Source: Mangrovitalea sediminis (lineage in GTDB: Bacteria > Pseudomonadota > Gammaproteobacteria > Pseudomonadales > Oleiphilaceae). Taken from it: a stretch of DNA of 64,000 bases. This document shows positions 52,592 to 62,951 of the stretch, piece by piece (position 1 is the first letter of the stretch; every line of letters begins with the position of its first letter). Where the stretch lies: assembly GCF_002514725.1 (NCBI RefSeq), contig NZ_NTLB01000007.1, positions 248,001-312,000 of the forward strand, read 5' to 3'. The position numbers and the translations under genes are program-made. Under the pieces are notes generated by a model, which saw nothing but the letters and a program-made list of their open reading frames with translations, did no database searches and was not told where the DNA came from.

Positions 52592-54304
52592 TTAAACCTT
52601 GAATTGCCCCACCAGCTGCTGAAGCTGGGATGCCAGACGCGCCAGCTCTTCACTGGCCGTCGCCGCCTGTTGTGCACCCGTGGCGGTCTGCTGCGTGGAG
52701 GTATTGATGCTGGTGACGTTGCGATTGATCTCTTCGGCAACGGCCGTCTGCTCTTCCGCCGCCGTCGCGATCAGGGCATTCATATCGTTGATTTGCGCCA
52801 CCGAGCGGGTGATCGCCTCCAGCGACTGATCGGCATTCCGTGCATGTTCGACACCGGACTGGGCCAGCTCACGGCTGGATTCCATAACGGATACGGCATC
52901 TTTCGCGCCACCGCGCAGGCGGTCGATCATGCTGCGGATTTCCTCCGTCGAATCCTGTGTGCGGCTCGCCAGCGTACGTACTTCGTCCGCCACTACGGCA
53001 AAGCCCCGGCCCTGCTCGCCGGCACGGGCAGCCTCAATCGCAGCATTCAGCGCCAGCAGGTTGGTCTGCTCCGAAATACCGCTGATCACCGCGAGCACAC
53101 TGCCAATCTGCTCGCTATGCCCCTCGACCCCCTTGATGACTTCCGCAGCCTTTTCGACTTCCACCGCCAACGCATCGATGGCCTTCACCGCGGCACCCAC
53201 GACCTCACGGCCCTGATGGGCTTCTCCATCGGCCAGGCGCGCAGCTTGCGAGGCATCCGAAGCATTCGTCGCCACATCCCGCACCGTAGCCGACATTTCG
53301 TTGATGGCCGTCGCGGCATGCTCCGTTTCGTCACGCTGGCGCGAGATATGGCCTCGCGTTTCTTCACTGGTTGCGGACAACTCCTCCGCCGCCGCAGCGA
53401 CCTGTGAGGTGGACGCTGCCACCTCACCGACCAGCCGCTGGATACGTGCCACGAAGCGGTTGAAGGCGCGTGCGAGGTCGCCGATTTCGTCCTGCCGATT
53501 TTCATCGAGTCGCTGGGTCAGGTCGGCATCGCCCTCGGCGATTTCCGACAGCCGGCGCGTCACCGCACCGATAGGCCGCGTTACGGAACGGCCCAGCCAG
53601 GCGGCGAGGAAAAGAGAAACAACGAGAATGACCAGTGCAACGGCACCGAAGTATACCAACTGCTCATGGAAAACCGCTTCCACCTGAACCATGTAGAGGC
53701 CGGAACCGACAATCCAGCCCCAATCCGGAATACCTTTCACATAACCTATCTTGGTGACCGGTTTTTTCGAACCGGGTAACGGCCAAAGATAGGAGACGAA
53801 ACCCGCCTCCTGCTGCTGCACGACATGCACCATGTCGACAATGATGCGCTTGCCGGTAGGGTCTTTCAGGTCGCTAAGATCCCGTCCGTCCAGCTTGGGC
53901 ATCATCGGGTTCATGATCATCCGCGGATGCATGTCCGTGATAAAGAAGTAGCCGTCTTTCCCAAACCGGAGATCAGCAACGGCTCTCTTGGCTTCCGCCT
54001 GGGCCTGCTCGACAGACATCTTTCCGGACTGCGCCAGTTTGACGAAGCCGTCGATGAGTGTCGCGGCAGTCTGGACTTCACCCTCGATCTGGTTCTTACG
54101 TTCGCCGACCAGACGGTTGTAGGAGTTGTTCAGGCTCAACAGAATGACCACGATCAGTAGGGCAACGAACGCTACGCTGAGCGAATACAGCTTGCCCTGT
54201 ATCGTGCCCAACTTGCTGATAAGGCCGCCTCCAGAGCTTGTTTGCTGGTGATTGGACGGCGTTTGATAGGTCGGGGTATTCATAGAGTCTGCCTTCGCGC
54301 TCAT
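52592..54304 (-). CDS. Methyl-accepting chemotaxis protein with Cache domain
   Basis: A 570-residue chemoreceptor. The first membrane helix (about 39-60) is followed by a periplasmic single-Cache domain (about 61-215, [20 protein letters not shown]...GWIVGSGLY), a second helix (about 218-240), HAMP (about 240-295) and the cytoplasmic signalling domain, with hairpin tip [32 protein letters not shown]. Cache ligands are usually small organic acids or amines; none can be named here. Start at Met1 or Met8 (the latter has AAGG upstream). Confidence 0.93.
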   Translation of the reverse strand: MSAKADSMNTPTYQTPSNHQQTSSGGGLISKLGTIQGKLYSLSVAFVALLIVVILLSLNNSYNRLVGERKNQIEGEVQTAATLIDGFVKLAQSGKMSVEQAQAEAKRAVADLRFGKDGYFFITDMHPRMIMNPMMPKLDGRDLSDLKDPTGKRIIVDMVHVVQQQEAGFVSYLWPLPGSKKPVTKIGYVKGIPDWGWIVGSGLYMVQVEAVFHEQLVYFGAVALVILVVSLFLAAWLGRSVTRPIGAVTRRLSEIAEGDADLTQRLDENRQDEIGDLARAFNRFVARIQRLVGEVAASTSQVAAAAEELSATSEETRGHISRQRDETEHAATAINEMSATVRDVATNASDASQAARLADGEAHQGREVVGAAVKAIDALAVEVEKAAEVIKGVEGHSEQIGSVLAVISGISEQTNLLALNAAIEAARAGEQGRGFAVVADEVRTLASRTQDSTEEIRSMIDRLRGGAKDAVSVMESSRELAQSGVEHARNADQSLEAITRSVAQINDMNALIATAAEEQTAVAEEINRNVTSINTSTQQTATGAQQAATASEELARLASQLQQLVGQFKV

Positions 54305-54440
54305 TAAAGCGATACATGTCTTCAGGAAATTTAACGGAATCTTGAATCAAACCGTCTTAGTAAAGACCATGTTCATCGACTCTGCCCGGGTATTTGGCCA
54401 ATTTTTACAACGCCTAGTCTAGGAATATGCGCGTATTGAT

Positions 54441-54476
54441 CGACGAAGTCCGGCCTTCCAGTGCCGGACTTCGTCG
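54441..54476 (-). terminator. Strong hairpin after the quinone oxidoreductase gene
   Basis: CGACGAAGTCCGGC and GCCGGACTTCGTCG form a perfect 14-bp stem around an 8-nt loop just after the stop of the oxidoreductase gene (54485). On that strand the sequence after the stem is A+T-rich (AATACGCGCATATTCC) with no long T-run. Confidence 0.65.
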
Positions 54477-54484
54477 ATGGACTT

Positions 54485-55489
54485 TCAGTTGATATCCACC
54501 ACCACCTTCCCCCGAGCCGAGACGGTGCGAACCCGTTCATGGGCCGCGTCGATCGTATCCAGGTCAAAAGACCCGGGATCCACCCTTATACGGAGCTCGT
54601 CGGCATCGACCAAGCGGGCTGCTTCCCTCAATATTTCGCCGTGATGCTCGCGCCCCCGGCCCGTCAGCAGGGGCAACAAGGTGAACACCCCGGAATAGGT
54701 GGCGCCCCTGAAGGACAAAGGCGCCAGGCTGTGAGAACCCCAGCCCAGGCAACTCACGACATGACCGCGATAGATCTTCGCGGCTTGGAACGCCTCATCC
54801 AGACTGACGCCACCGGTGGTGTTATAGATGATGTCGAACCCTTCGCCCTCGGTGTGACGCATTACATAGTCGTCGACTGAAACCTCTTCGTAGTCAATAT
54901 GGGTCGCCCCCAGAGAGCGGATAAAGTCGGCCTGCCTGGCGTTGCCGGTCGCATAAACCTCTGCACCGAAAGCTCGCGCCAGTTGCACTGCCACCTGACC
55001 CACCCCACCGGCACCGCCCTGCACCAACACTTTCTGGCCGGCCGATACGTGCGCCCGGTCCACCAGCCCTTCCCAGGCGGTAATGACCACCAGCGGCATC
55101 GCTGCCGCTTCCCGCAGACTGATGCGCTCGGGAGCCTTAGCCAGCAAGCGCGCATCCACAGCCACGTATTGGGCCAGGGATCCCTGGACACCGCCCACGC
55201 CACCGATCATCCCGTAGACCCTGTCGCCGGGGCGGAAGATGCTGTCACCGGGACCGACCGCCACCACTTCACCCGCCATATCCAGGCCCAGTACGGCGGG
55301 GAATGGGTGCTGCGCATGTCCTGCCTGACCGGCTCGAATCTTGGTATCCAAAGGATTGACGCCACTGGCAGCGATCTTGACCAGTACCTGCCCTTGTGCA
55401 GGCGAAGGAACCGTTTTTTCAACACGAACAAAGGGGCCATCGGCGGCTTCGATAACCAGGGTTTGCATGGTAGAAGGGTAAACAGACAT
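54485..55489 (-). CDS. Zinc-independent MDR/quinone oxidoreductase
   Basis: A 334-residue medium-chain reductase. The GroES-like domain (about 25-120, VLVKIAASGVNPLDTKIRAG...HPFPAVLGLDMAGEVVAVG) lacks the structural zinc cysteines. The NADPH domain has GGAGGVGQVAVQLARAFGA (about 150-168). It reduces quinones or enones. Start at MSVYP with AGGA upstream; longer in-frame starts run into the divergent LysR gene. It ends at a strong hairpin. A LysR regulator diverges from it. Confidence 0.9.
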   Translation of the reverse strand: MSVYPSTMQTLVIEAADGPFVRVEKTVPSPAQGQVLVKIAASGVNPLDTKIRAGQAGHAQHPFPAVLGLDMAGEVVAVGPGDSIFRPGDRVYGMIGGVGGVQGSLAQYVAVDARLLAKAPERISLREAAAMPLVVITAWEGLVDRAHVSAGQKVLVQGGAGGVGQVAVQLARAFGAEVYATGNARQADFIRSLGATHIDYEEVSVDDYVMRHTEGEGFDIIYNTTGGVSLDEAFQAAKIYRGHVVSCLGWGSHSLAPLSFRGATYSGVFTLLPLLTGRGREHHGEILREAARLVDADELRIRVDPGSFDLDTIDAAHERVRTVSARGKVVVDIN

Positions 55490-55528
55490 GGAGAAGTCCT
55501 CTCGTTGAGTTGCCAAAGAGTCTCTCCC

Positions 55529-55583
55529 ATACCAAAATGCATTAAAATCCAAAAAAATGAATTGCGGCCATACAAAAATGCAT
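55529..55583. promoter_or_regulatory. Paired ATGCAT-containing repeats in divergent region
   Basis: ATACCAAAATGCAT (55529-55542) and ATACAAAAATGCAT (55570-55583) are nearly identical direct repeats 41 bp (about four helical turns) apart, each ending in the palindrome ATGCAT. The second overlaps one of the possible LysR start codons (55578). They are candidate binding sites for that regulator. Confidence 0.5.
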
Positions 55584-56450
55584 GCCGATACATTGAACTG
55601 GAGCGATATCCGCGTGTTTCTGGCCATCGTGCGTGCCGGCACGCTGGGCGGCGGGGCCCGCGAACTGGGCCTGACCCAACCCACCATGGGACGGCGTATC
55701 AAAGCGCTGGAAAGCACCATTGGCCAGAAACTGTTCCAGCGCACTGCAGACGGTTTTGTGCTAACCGATGAGGGCGCAGCCATATTGCCTCATGCGCAGC
55801 GCATGGAAGAGCAGGCACTGGCACTCTCGCGCCAGATCGATGGCTCGGGAAACCGTCTGGATGGCCTGTTACGGGTATCCTCCTCCGACTGGTTCGGCGT
55901 CTACGTCGTCGCTCCCTTGTTTGCGGAATTTTCCCAGCGGCATCCCGATGTATCGCTTGAACTGATCACCGATGCCCGGCGGCTAAATCTCGCCCGCCGG
56001 GAAGCCGACCTGGCATTTCGCATAACCCCTTTCGACGAACCCGATATCGCACAGCGCCAGCTCATGATCATGGCGTACTCGGTATACGCTGCCAATGACT
56101 GGTGCATCGAACAACTGGATAACCCAAGGCAGGTCCGCCTGATCACCATGGACAGCCATTTCGGGGAGCTGCCGGATGTCGTCTGGCTGAAGAAAATGTT
56201 GCCGGGGGCCCGTATCGCTTTTGCGAGCAACAACCGTGAGGCCCAGGCCCGCCTCTGCGCAGCCGGTGTCGGTCTGGCCGTTCTGCCCAAAGCGCTGGGA
56301 GACCAGATGCCGGGCCTGAAACCCGTCGATCTGGGCGAGCCGCCGCCCTCTCGTCAGGTATGGCTCGGTTATCACCAGGACCTACGGCACCTTCCCCGCC
56401 TGCGGGCTTTTCTGGATCTGACCCTCAAGCGACTGGGACAGGCATCCTGA
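55557..56450 (+). CDS. LysR-family regulator
   Basis: A 297-residue LysR regulator: HTH at about residues 25-50 (GTLGGGARELGLTQPTMGRRIKALESTIGQ), then an effector domain typical of the CrgA/AaeR-like branch (VSLELITDARRLNLARREADLAFRI). It may start at ATG 55557 or 55578; neither has a clear ribosome site. It is divergent from the quinone oxidoreductase, its likely target. Such pairs usually respond to quinones or aldehydes. Confidence 0.9.
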   Translation: MNCGHTKMHADTLNWSDIRVFLAIVRAGTLGGGARELGLTQPTMGRRIKALESTIGQKLFQRTADGFVLTDEGAAILPHAQRMEEQALALSRQIDGSGNRLDGLLRVSSSDWFGVYVVAPLFAEFSQRHPDVSLELITDARRLNLARREADLAFRITPFDEPDIAQRQLMIMAYSVYAANDWCIEQLDNPRQVRLITMDSHFGELPDVVWLKKMLPGARIAFASNNREAQARLCAAGVGLAVLPKALGDQMPGLKPVDLGEPPPSRQVWLGYHQDLRHLPRLRAFLDLTLKRLGQAS

Positions 56451-56540
56451 CAAGGCAGGACATGCCCATCAGCACTTGCGTCCTCGCAGAGAGTTCGCCA
56501 ATCTGGAATGCCAACGCGGACACCGAGACTTAAGCCAACC

Positions 56541-57134
56541 ATGGATCAGCTGCCCTTTTCCCAAGCCAGCGAAAACAACAAGGCTCCCATTCTGGAAATC
56601 TTGCAGGCTACGTTCACCACCCCCGGACTGATCCTGGAAATCGGCTCCGGCACCGGTCAGCACGCCGAGCACTTCGCCCGCCATCTCCCGCACCTGACCT
56701 GGCAGCCCAGCGACCGGCCCGGTTTTCAGAATGTCTGCCTTCCGCGGATTGAAGCCTCCGGCCTGACCAACATCCGCGCGCCACTTCCCCTGGATGTAAC
56801 ACAACAACCCTGGCCGATCGACGTCGCCGATAGCGCCTTCTCCGCAAACACCGCCCATATCATGAGCTGGTCGATGGTAGAGGCCATGTTCGCGGGCGTG
56901 GGCCGCCTCCTGCAGTCCGGTGGCTGTTTCTGCCTTTACGGTCCCTTCAATGAAAACGACGATTTCACCAGTGCCAGCAACGCCCGTTTCGATGCCTACC
57001 TGAAATCGCAGGACCCCGCGATGGGCATACGGGACCGGGCTGCCATCGAGCGCCTGGCAACGCAGAACGGCCTGACGCCAAGCGCCAATCACACCATGCC
57101 GGCGAATAACCGGTTACTGGTCTTCGGGAAGTGA
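56541..57134 (+). CDS. DUF938 methyltransferase-like protein
   Basis: A 197-residue DUF938 protein of the class I methyltransferase fold. The N-terminal signature FSQASENNKAPILEIL is followed by the SAM loop LEIGSGTGQHAEHFA (about 31-45), the DVTQQPWP stretch, and ANTAHIMSW with FCLYGPFNENDDFTSASNARFD, the family hallmark. Start at MDQLPF is preferred to upstream starts. The methyl acceptor is unknown. It stands alone. Confidence 0.9.
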   Translation: MDQLPFSQASENNKAPILEILQATFTTPGLILEIGSGTGQHAEHFARHLPHLTWQPSDRPGFQNVCLPRIEASGLTNIRAPLPLDVTQQPWPIDVADSAFSANTAHIMSWSMVEAMFAGVGRLLQSGGCFCLYGPFNENDDFTSASNARFDAYLKSQDPAMGIRDRAAIERLATQNGLTPSANHTMPANNRLLVFGK

Positions 57135-57210
57135 GTTGCAAGACATCCTGCCCGGAACAAAACAACGCGCCCCCCCGATCCCCGCCTTGAAAACACTGCG
57201 CGCACTTGAG

Positions 57211-57229
57211 CTATCGATTTATCAGATAG
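57211..57229. promoter_or_regulatory. CTATC-N9-GATAG dyad upstream of patD
   Basis: A perfect 5-bp inverted repeat with a LysR-like spacing, 156 bp before the aldehyde dehydrogenase start. Together with TTACTATTAGTAA (57243-57255) it is the only clear symmetry in the patD promoter region. Confidence 0.45.
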
Positions 57230-57242
57230 CAATGAACGGTTT

Positions 57243-57255
57243 TTACTATTAGTAA
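57243..57255. promoter_or_regulatory. Perfect 13-bp palindrome upstream of patD
   Basis: TTACTA-T-TAGTAA lies in an A+T-rich tract 130 bp before patD, where the promoter should be, and could be an operator for the polyamine operon. The regulator may be the LysR gene at the end of the operon. Confidence 0.45.
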
Positions 57256-57384
57256 TCGAAAACAGTTCTAATCTAGATTCTTCAGGAACGCATCTGTTCA
57301 AGATCTGAACACTCAGAATGCGAGCAGCCAAACACCTCTGCGTACCGCGCAGGGTCGAACGGGCATCTTGAAGAGGACGGCAAC

Positions 57385-58809
57385 ATGCAGACGCAACTGC
57401 TTATTGGCGGATCGTTCGTGGCCGGTGACGGCGCCGACGAAATCATTCTCAACCCGGCCACCGGAGAAGCGCTGGCCACCATACCTTCCGCCTCCGTCGC
57501 GCAGGTGGATCAAGCGGTTGCCGCGGCCCGCACGGCGTTTCTCTCCTGGTCGGATACAACGCCGGGCGAACGCTCGCTGATGCTGCTCAAACTGGCCGAC
57601 CACATCGAACAGCATGCCGAAGACTATGCCGCCCTGGAAAGCCAGAACTGCGGCAAGCCGTTTCATCTGGTATTGGCCGATGAGATTCCCGCCATTGTCG
57701 ACTGCTACCGCTTCTTCGCCGGCGCTGCGCGCACCCTGACCGGCAGCGCTGCAGGAGAATACCTGCGCGATCACACCAGCATGATTCGCCGCGACCCCGT
57801 CGGCGTGGTCTGCTCCATTGCGCCCTGGAACTACCCCCTGATGATGATGGCCTGGAAGATCGCACCGGCCCTCGCCGCCGGCAATACGGTCATCCTCAAG
57901 CCTTCCGAACAGACGCCGCTGACAGCGCTCAAGCTGGCCGAAGCGGTCGCCGAGATTTTCCCCAAAGGTGTCTTCAATCTGGTGCTGGGCCGCGGCGAAA
58001 CCGTCGGTGCGGGCCTGGTCTCCCACCCCCACGTCAACATGGTGTCGGTCACCGGCGACATCGCCACCGGCCGCAAGATTCTCGAGTCGGCATCGGGCAC
58101 CATCAAGCGAACCCATCTTGAGCTGGGTGGCAAGGCGCCGGTGATCGTCTTCGACGACGCCGATATTGCCGAGGTGGTCGCCGGGGTGCGCACCTTCGGC
58201 TACTACAATGCAGGACAGGACTGCACCGCAGCCTGCCGCGTCTACGCCAACGCCAACATCTACGAGAAACTGGTGGCCGAGCTGTCTTCCGCGGTATCCG
58301 GCATTCGTTACGGACGCCCGGACGAAGAGGGTGTCGAGATGGGGCCGCTGATCAACGAACGCCAGCGCAACCGGGTTTCCAGTTTCGTCGAGCGGGCGCG
58401 GGCCCAGGACCATATCGAGATCGTGACCGGCGGCAAACCGGCTGAGGGTGCCGGATTCTTCTATGAGCCCACGGTGATCGCAGGCGCCCGGCAGTCGGAC
58501 GAAATCGTACAGCGCGAAGTGTTCGGACCGGTGGTTTCAGTCACACCGTTCAGCAGCGTCGACGAAGCCATCCTGTGGGCCAACGATTCCGAATACGGCC
58601 TCGCCGCCTCCGTCTGGACCCGCGACATCTCCAAGGCCATGAAGGTGGCGAAGAAACTGCAATACGGCTGCACCTGGATTAACTCCCACTTCATGCTGGC
58701 CAATGAAATGCCGCACGGCGGCATGAAGCAGTCGGGCTACGGCAAGGATATGTCCGCCTATTCGCTGGAAGATTACACCGTTGTCCGACACGTCATGGTG
58801 AAATTTTGA
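57385..58809 (+). CDS. patD: Gamma-aminobutyraldehyde dehydrogenase
   Basis: A 474-residue aldehyde dehydrogenase that oxidises 4-aminobutanal from putrescine to GABA with NAD. Motifs are [22 protein letters not shown] for cofactor binding, Glu246 in ELGGKAP and nucleophile Cys280 in GQDCTAAC. The latter context and the ending [24 protein letters not shown] match the PatD/Prr group. The gene overlaps the following ABC ATPase region closely. In E. coli patD lies at the end of ydcSTUV; here it leads. Polyamine transport genes beside it support the role. Confidence 0.9.
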   Translation: MQTQLLIGGSFVAGDGADEIILNPATGEALATIPSASVAQVDQAVAAARTAFLSWSDTTPGERSLMLLKLADHIEQHAEDYAALESQNCGKPFHLVLADEIPAIVDCYRFFAGAARTLTGSAAGEYLRDHTSMIRRDPVGVVCSIAPWNYPLMMMAWKIAPALAAGNTVILKPSEQTPLTALKLAEAVAEIFPKGVFNLVLGRGETVGAGLVSHPHVNMVSVTGDIATGRKILESASGTIKRTHLELGGKAPVIVFDDADIAEVVAGVRTFGYYNAGQDCTAACRVYANANIYEKLVAELSSAVSGIRYGRPDEEGVEMGPLINERQRNRVSSFVERARAQDHIEIVTGGKPAEGAGFFYEPTVIAGARQSDEIVQREVFGPVVSVTPFSSVDEAILWANDSEYGLAASVWTRDISKAMKVAKKLQYGCTWINSHFMLANEMPHGGMKQSGYGKDMSAYSLEDYTVVRHVMVKF

Positions 58810-58817
58810 ACGGAGTA

Positions 58818-59888
58818 ATGCCAATGACCTCGAACCCGAACCTCGAATCTCCGGCTGAGGACACGGTTAAGTCGTTGGATAAGGCTCCCGTACTCGTTCG
58901 CCTGTCGCAGATCCACAAACACTACAAAGGCACGACGGCCGTCGAACATGTGGACCTCGATATCCGTCAGGGCGAATTCTTCACCTTTCTGGGTCCGTCC
59001 GGTTCCGGCAAAACGACGACACTCCGCATGATTGCCGGCTTCGAAAAGCCGGACCGCGGGCACATTACCATCAATGGCGCGGATATCACCCGGTTGCCGC
59101 CATTCGAACGGGACGTCAACACGGTCTTCCAGGATTATGCCCTGTTCCCGCATATGACGGTGGCAGACAACGTGGCCTACGGCCTGCAAGCCAAGCGCGT
59201 TGCCAAGCGGGATATCCCGGATCGCGTCGCCGAAGCCCTGCGCATGGTGCGACTCGACAGCTTCGCCGACCGCCTGCCCAGCCAGCTGTCGGGCGGTCAA
59301 CGCCAGCGGGTGGCTCTGGCACGCGCCATTGTCAACCATCCCCAGGTGCTGTTGCTCGACGAACCGCTGGGCGCCCTCGACCTCAAGCTCCGCCAGCAGA
59401 TGCAGGTCGAGCTGCAGCGTATCCAGAGAGAGGTCGGCATCACCTTTATCTATGTGACCCACGATCAGGAAGAAGCGCTTGTCATGAGCGACCGGATCGC
59501 GGTGTTCGCCAACGGGCGTATCGAACAGATGGGGACTCCCGTCGAACTCTACGAACGCCCGGCAACCGAGTTCGTGGCCAACTTCCTGGGCACCTCGAAC
59601 GTTTTACAGCGACATGGAAAGAAGTGGCTGGTCCGACCGGAACGAATCCGGATAAATCCAACAAAGCCCGTCCTCGATATGCAGTCGTACCACGTCGAAT
59701 CGGGCGTCCTGCGGGAAGTCGAATTCATCGGCATGTTCACGCGCTACATCGTGACCCTGTCCGATGGCTCTACGCTGTTGATCCATGAACAGAATCTGGA
59801 TGGCTTTACTGTGCGCGAGCAGGTGCGCCGGGAAGAGTCCGTCTGGGTATCCTGGAGTCTGGCCAGCGCCTACGAGCTGCCAGCTTAA
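58818..59888 (+). CDS. Polyamine ABC transporter ATPase (YdcT/PotA-like)
   Basis: A 356-residue ABC ATPase energising polyamine uptake. Walker A is GPSGSGKT (59-66), signature LSGGQRQRVALARA, Walker B LLLDEPLGALD, H-loop THDQEE, and a C-terminal TOBE domain (about 280-356). Start at MPMTSN because GGAG precedes it; 9 bp after the patD stop, so clearly one operon. Confidence 0.93.
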   Translation: MPMTSNPNLESPAEDTVKSLDKAPVLVRLSQIHKHYKGTTAVEHVDLDIRQGEFFTFLGPSGSGKTTTLRMIAGFEKPDRGHITINGADITRLPPFERDVNTVFQDYALFPHMTVADNVAYGLQAKRVAKRDIPDRVAEALRMVRLDSFADRLPSQLSGGQRQRVALARAIVNHPQVLLLDEPLGALDLKLRQQMQVELQRIQREVGITFIYVTHDQEEALVMSDRIAVFANGRIEQMGTPVELYERPATEFVANFLGTSNVLQRHGKKWLVRPERIRINPTKPVLDMQSYHVESGVLREVEFIGMFTRYIVTLSDGSTLLIHEQNLDGFTVREQVRREESVWVSWSLASAYELPA

Positions 59889-59913
59889 TAATTTGCAGGG
59901 GAGGGAGTCATTC

Positions 59914-61071
59914 ATGACACGCACACACCGCAGCCGGCTTTGGTTGAGTTCGGCCAGTCTCGGCTTGTTCATGTTATCGTCCAGCGGCATCGCCGCTCCG
60001 GTGGCGCCGCATTACCCGAGCTCCATCGGGAAAGGCGAGGGCCAGTTGAATATCATTGCCTGGGAGGGCTACGCCCAGCCCGAGTGGGTCAAACCCTTTG
60101 AGAAGGAAACAGGCTGCCGCGTAAACGCCAAATACGCGGGATCGTCGGATGAGATGGTCGCACTGATGCGGCAGGGCGGCGGCTCCCAGTATGATCTGGT
60201 GTCTGCCTCAGGCGATGCCTCGCTGCGACTGATATATGGCGGCATCGTACAGCCGGTCAACGTCAAGTTGATCCCCGACTACGAGAACTTCCTGCCGGAG
60301 CTGCAGTCACCTCCCAACAACACCATCAACGGCATTCATTACGGCATTTCCTATGAATGGGGTCCCAACGTCCTGCTTTACAACACGGACAAGGTGAGCC
60401 CGGAGCCGACCAGCTGGGCAGCCATCTACAGCGAACAGTATAAAGGTCGCATTACGGTTCCCGACAACCCGATCCAGATCGCCGATGCAGCGCTGTACCT
60501 GATGGCACACAAGCCGGAACTGGGCATCAAGGACCCTTACGAACTCACCCGGAAGCAGCTTGACGCGGCTGTGGCCCTGCTGAAAAAACAACGCCCGCTG
60601 ATCAAGAAATACTGGGCGCTGGCATCGGATGAGATCGAGCTGTTCAAGAACGGGGATGTCGTGATCGGTGCCGCCTGGCCTTACCAGACCAATGCGCTCA
60701 AGGCGGCGGGCACCCCGGTGGCCGACACCGTTCCCGAGGAAGGCGCTACCGGTTGGTCCGATACCTGGATGCTGTCGGCGAAAGCCAAACACCCGAACTG
60801 TGCCTATAAGTGGATGCGTTACGCATCGACGCCCATGGTCCAGGCCCAGCAGGCGATCTACTTTGGCGAAACCCCAGCCAACAAGAAGGCCTGTAGCGTC
60901 ATGAACAAACTGGAACCCGGTTCCTGCCAGAAATACCACCTGGACGCCCCGGCCTCCTACTTCGACAAGATCAAGTTCTGGAAAACGCCGCGCAAGCAGT
61001 GCAGCGACGGCCGCAACAACTGCACCAGCATCTCGCAGTGGCAACAGGCCTGGCAGTCGGTCATGCAGTAA
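59914..61071 (+). CDS. Periplasmic polyamine-binding protein (YdcS-like)
   Basis: A 385-residue substrate-binding protein. The signal peptide (about 1-28, RLWLSSASLGLFMLSSSGIAA) is followed by GQLNIIAWEGYAQPEWVKPFEKETGC, typical of the PotD/YdcS spermidine/putrescine group, and GISYEWGPNVLLYNTDKV. Two pairs of cysteines near the C-terminus (KKACS...GSCQKY and KQCSDGRNNC) are a feature of YdcS-type proteins. It captures polyamines in the periplasm for the adjacent permeases. Confidence 0.92.
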   Translation: MTRTHRSRLWLSSASLGLFMLSSSGIAAPVAPHYPSSIGKGEGQLNIIAWEGYAQPEWVKPFEKETGCRVNAKYAGSSDEMVALMRQGGGSQYDLVSASGDASLRLIYGGIVQPVNVKLIPDYENFLPELQSPPNNTINGIHYGISYEWGPNVLLYNTDKVSPEPTSWAAIYSEQYKGRITVPDNPIQIADAALYLMAHKPELGIKDPYELTRKQLDAAVALLKKQRPLIKKYWALASDEIELFKNGDVVIGAAWPYQTNALKAAGTPVADTVPEEGATGWSDTWMLSAKAKHPNCAYKWMRYASTPMVQAQQAIYFGETPANKKACSVMNKLEPGSCQKYHLDAPASYFDKIKFWKTPRKQCSDGRNNCTSISQWQQAWQSVMQ

Positions 61072-61134
61072 CGACGACGGCCTTCCTTCCACCCGCCCCC
61101 CTGCTCCGGCAGGGGGTTGATGGAGACCTGATCT

Positions 61135-62052
61135 ATGGCGTTGGACAAAGCCCTGCCGTTGGGCGAACCACAACAGAGCCCGCTACGGAGTCTGGCTATT
61201 GCCGTTTGGCGCCGACCGGCGCTGGGCGCTTCAGCCCTGCTGGCCGGGCCCATGGGTTGGCTGGTGCTGATCTACCTGGCGGCACTGGCCACGCTGTTTA
61301 TCTCGGCGTTCTGGTCGGTCAACGACTTCACCGGCGAAATCGTCCACTCCTGGACCCTGGATAACTTCCGCCAGCTGGTCGAGAGTTCGGTCTACCCGCA
61401 CATTGCCCTGCGGACGATCGGTATCGCCTTTGCAGTAACGCTAACCGATATCGTGCTGGCGTTTCCGCTGGCGTACTTCATGGCCCGCATCGCCCGACCG
61501 AAACTACGCGCAGCCCTCTTTGCCATGGTGCTGCTGCCGCTTTGGTCGAGTTATCTGGCACGGGTATATGCCTGGCGCCTGATTCTGTCCCATGACGGTG
61601 TATTGAACTGGTTCCTGCTCGAACTGGGCCTGCCCAGGGCGCATATCGGCTACACCAACTGGGCCATGTGGATCGTGTTTTCCTATATCTGGCTGCCCTT
61701 CATGGTCATGCCGATCTACGCGGCCATCGAACGGATTCCCGGCTCCTTCCTTGAAGCCTCCCAGGACCTTGGCGGTCGCGGCCTGCGCACTCTGCGCAAG
61801 GTGATCCTGCCGCTAGCCATGCCAGGCGTCATCGCCGGCTCCATTTTCACCTTTTCCCTGACCCTGGGCGATTACATCACGCCGGTACTGGTCGGGGGGC
61901 CGGGATCGAATTTCATTGGTAACGTGGTGTTCTCTAATGTCGGTATCGCCAACAACATTCCGTTCGCCGCCGCCTTCGCCACAGTGCCGCTGGTGGTGAT
62001 GGCCATCTATCTCTTTATCGCCCGTCGCCTGGGCGCCTTCGAAATGATGTGA
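61135..62052 (+). CDS. Polyamine ABC permease (YdcU/PotB-like)
   Basis: A 305-residue inner-membrane permease with six or more membrane helices and the cytoplasmic EAA loop (EASQDLGGRGLRTLRKVILPLAMPGV, about 205-230) that docks the ATPase. It is the first of a PotB/PotC-type pair. It follows the binding protein and directly precedes the second permease. Confidence 0.92.
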   Translation: MALDKALPLGEPQQSPLRSLAIAVWRRPALGASALLAGPMGWLVLIYLAALATLFISAFWSVNDFTGEIVHSWTLDNFRQLVESSVYPHIALRTIGIAFAVTLTDIVLAFPLAYFMARIARPKLRAALFAMVLLPLWSSYLARVYAWRLILSHDGVLNWFLLELGLPRAHIGYTNWAMWIVFSYIWLPFMVMPIYAAIERIPGSFLEASQDLGGRGLRTLRKVILPLAMPGVIAGSIFTFSLTLGDYITPVLVGGPGSNFIGNVVFSNVGIANNIPFAAAFATVPLVVMAIYLFIARRLGAFEMM

Positions 62053-62067
62053 GCTGAGGAATCAACG

Positions 62068-62865
62068 ATGGAAAGCAAAGCCGCACGTCTGTTTCTGGGT
62101 GCCTGGACACTGATGATCATGCTGTTCCTGTTCATCCCGATTGCCATCATCGTCGTTTACGCCTTCAATGCGTCGAACATCCAGAGCTGGCCCATCGCCG
62201 GATTTTCCCTGAGATGGTTTGGCGAGACCTGGGCCAACGAGGCGGTCCGCCATGCCCTCTGGTTATCGGTGCGGGTTGCACTGTTCGCCACCACCATTTC
62301 GGTGGTACTGGGTTCGCTAGCCGCTTTTGCCGTGCACTACTATCGTTTTCCGGGCCGGGAATCCATCGCCTTCCTGGTGGTACTGCCCATTGCCCTGCCG
62401 GGCATTATCACCGGCATGGCGCTCAGTTCCTTTTTCGTCGTAACGGGCGTCAACCTGTCGATACTGACCATCGTCATCGGTCACGCGACGTTCTGCATCG
62501 TCATCGTCTACAACAACGTCATCGCCCGCCTACGACAGCTGCCCCGGTCATTATCCGAAGCGTCCATGGATCTCGGGGGGGATGCCTTTTACACCTTCCG
62601 CCGTGTGACCCTGCCGATGATTTCCACGTCGGTGGTCTCCGGCGGCATCCTGGCCTTTGCCCTTTCCTTTGACGAGGTCATCGTCACCACCTTCACTGCC
62701 GGCGCGCAGAACACGCTGCCGCTGTGGATCTTCGGGGCCATCCGCCTGGGCCAGAAACTGCCTGAGGTCAACGTGGTCGTACTGATCGTAATGCTGTTCA
62801 CCCTGATCCCGGTGCTGTTGTCCTATCGCATGATGAACAAGGCACCGGCATCGGCCGGGCGTTGA
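62068..62865 (+). CDS. Polyamine ABC permease (YdcV/PotC-like)
   Basis: A 265-residue inner-membrane permease with six predicted helices and the EAA loop EASMDLGGDAFYTFRRVTLPMISTSVV (about 166-192). It pairs with the preceding permease. GAGGA lies before the ATG, 15 bp after the upstream stop. Last structural gene of the operon. Confidence 0.92.
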   Translation: MESKAARLFLGAWTLMIMLFLFIPIAIIVVYAFNASNIQSWPIAGFSLRWFGETWANEAVRHALWLSVRVALFATTISVVLGSLAAFAVHYYRFPGRESIAFLVVLPIALPGIITGMALSSFFVVTGVNLSILTIVIGHATFCIVIVYNNVIARLRQLPRSLSEASMDLGGDAFYTFRRVTLPMISTSVVSGGILAFALSFDEVIVTTFTAGAQNTLPLWIFGAIRLGQKLPEVNVVVLIVMLFTLIPVLLSYRMMNKAPASAGR

Positions 62866-62951
62866 TCATGGCCCGTCGCTAACCCTTCGCGACGCGGCAG
62901 TTTGCTTGGGCCTCATGGCATGATAGAAAGGACGACTCGGCAGCCAACTCC

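Noticed and set aside
57313-58413. 366-codon open frame opposite patD
   Set aside because: Antisense shadow; patD has all catalytic residues in the other strand.
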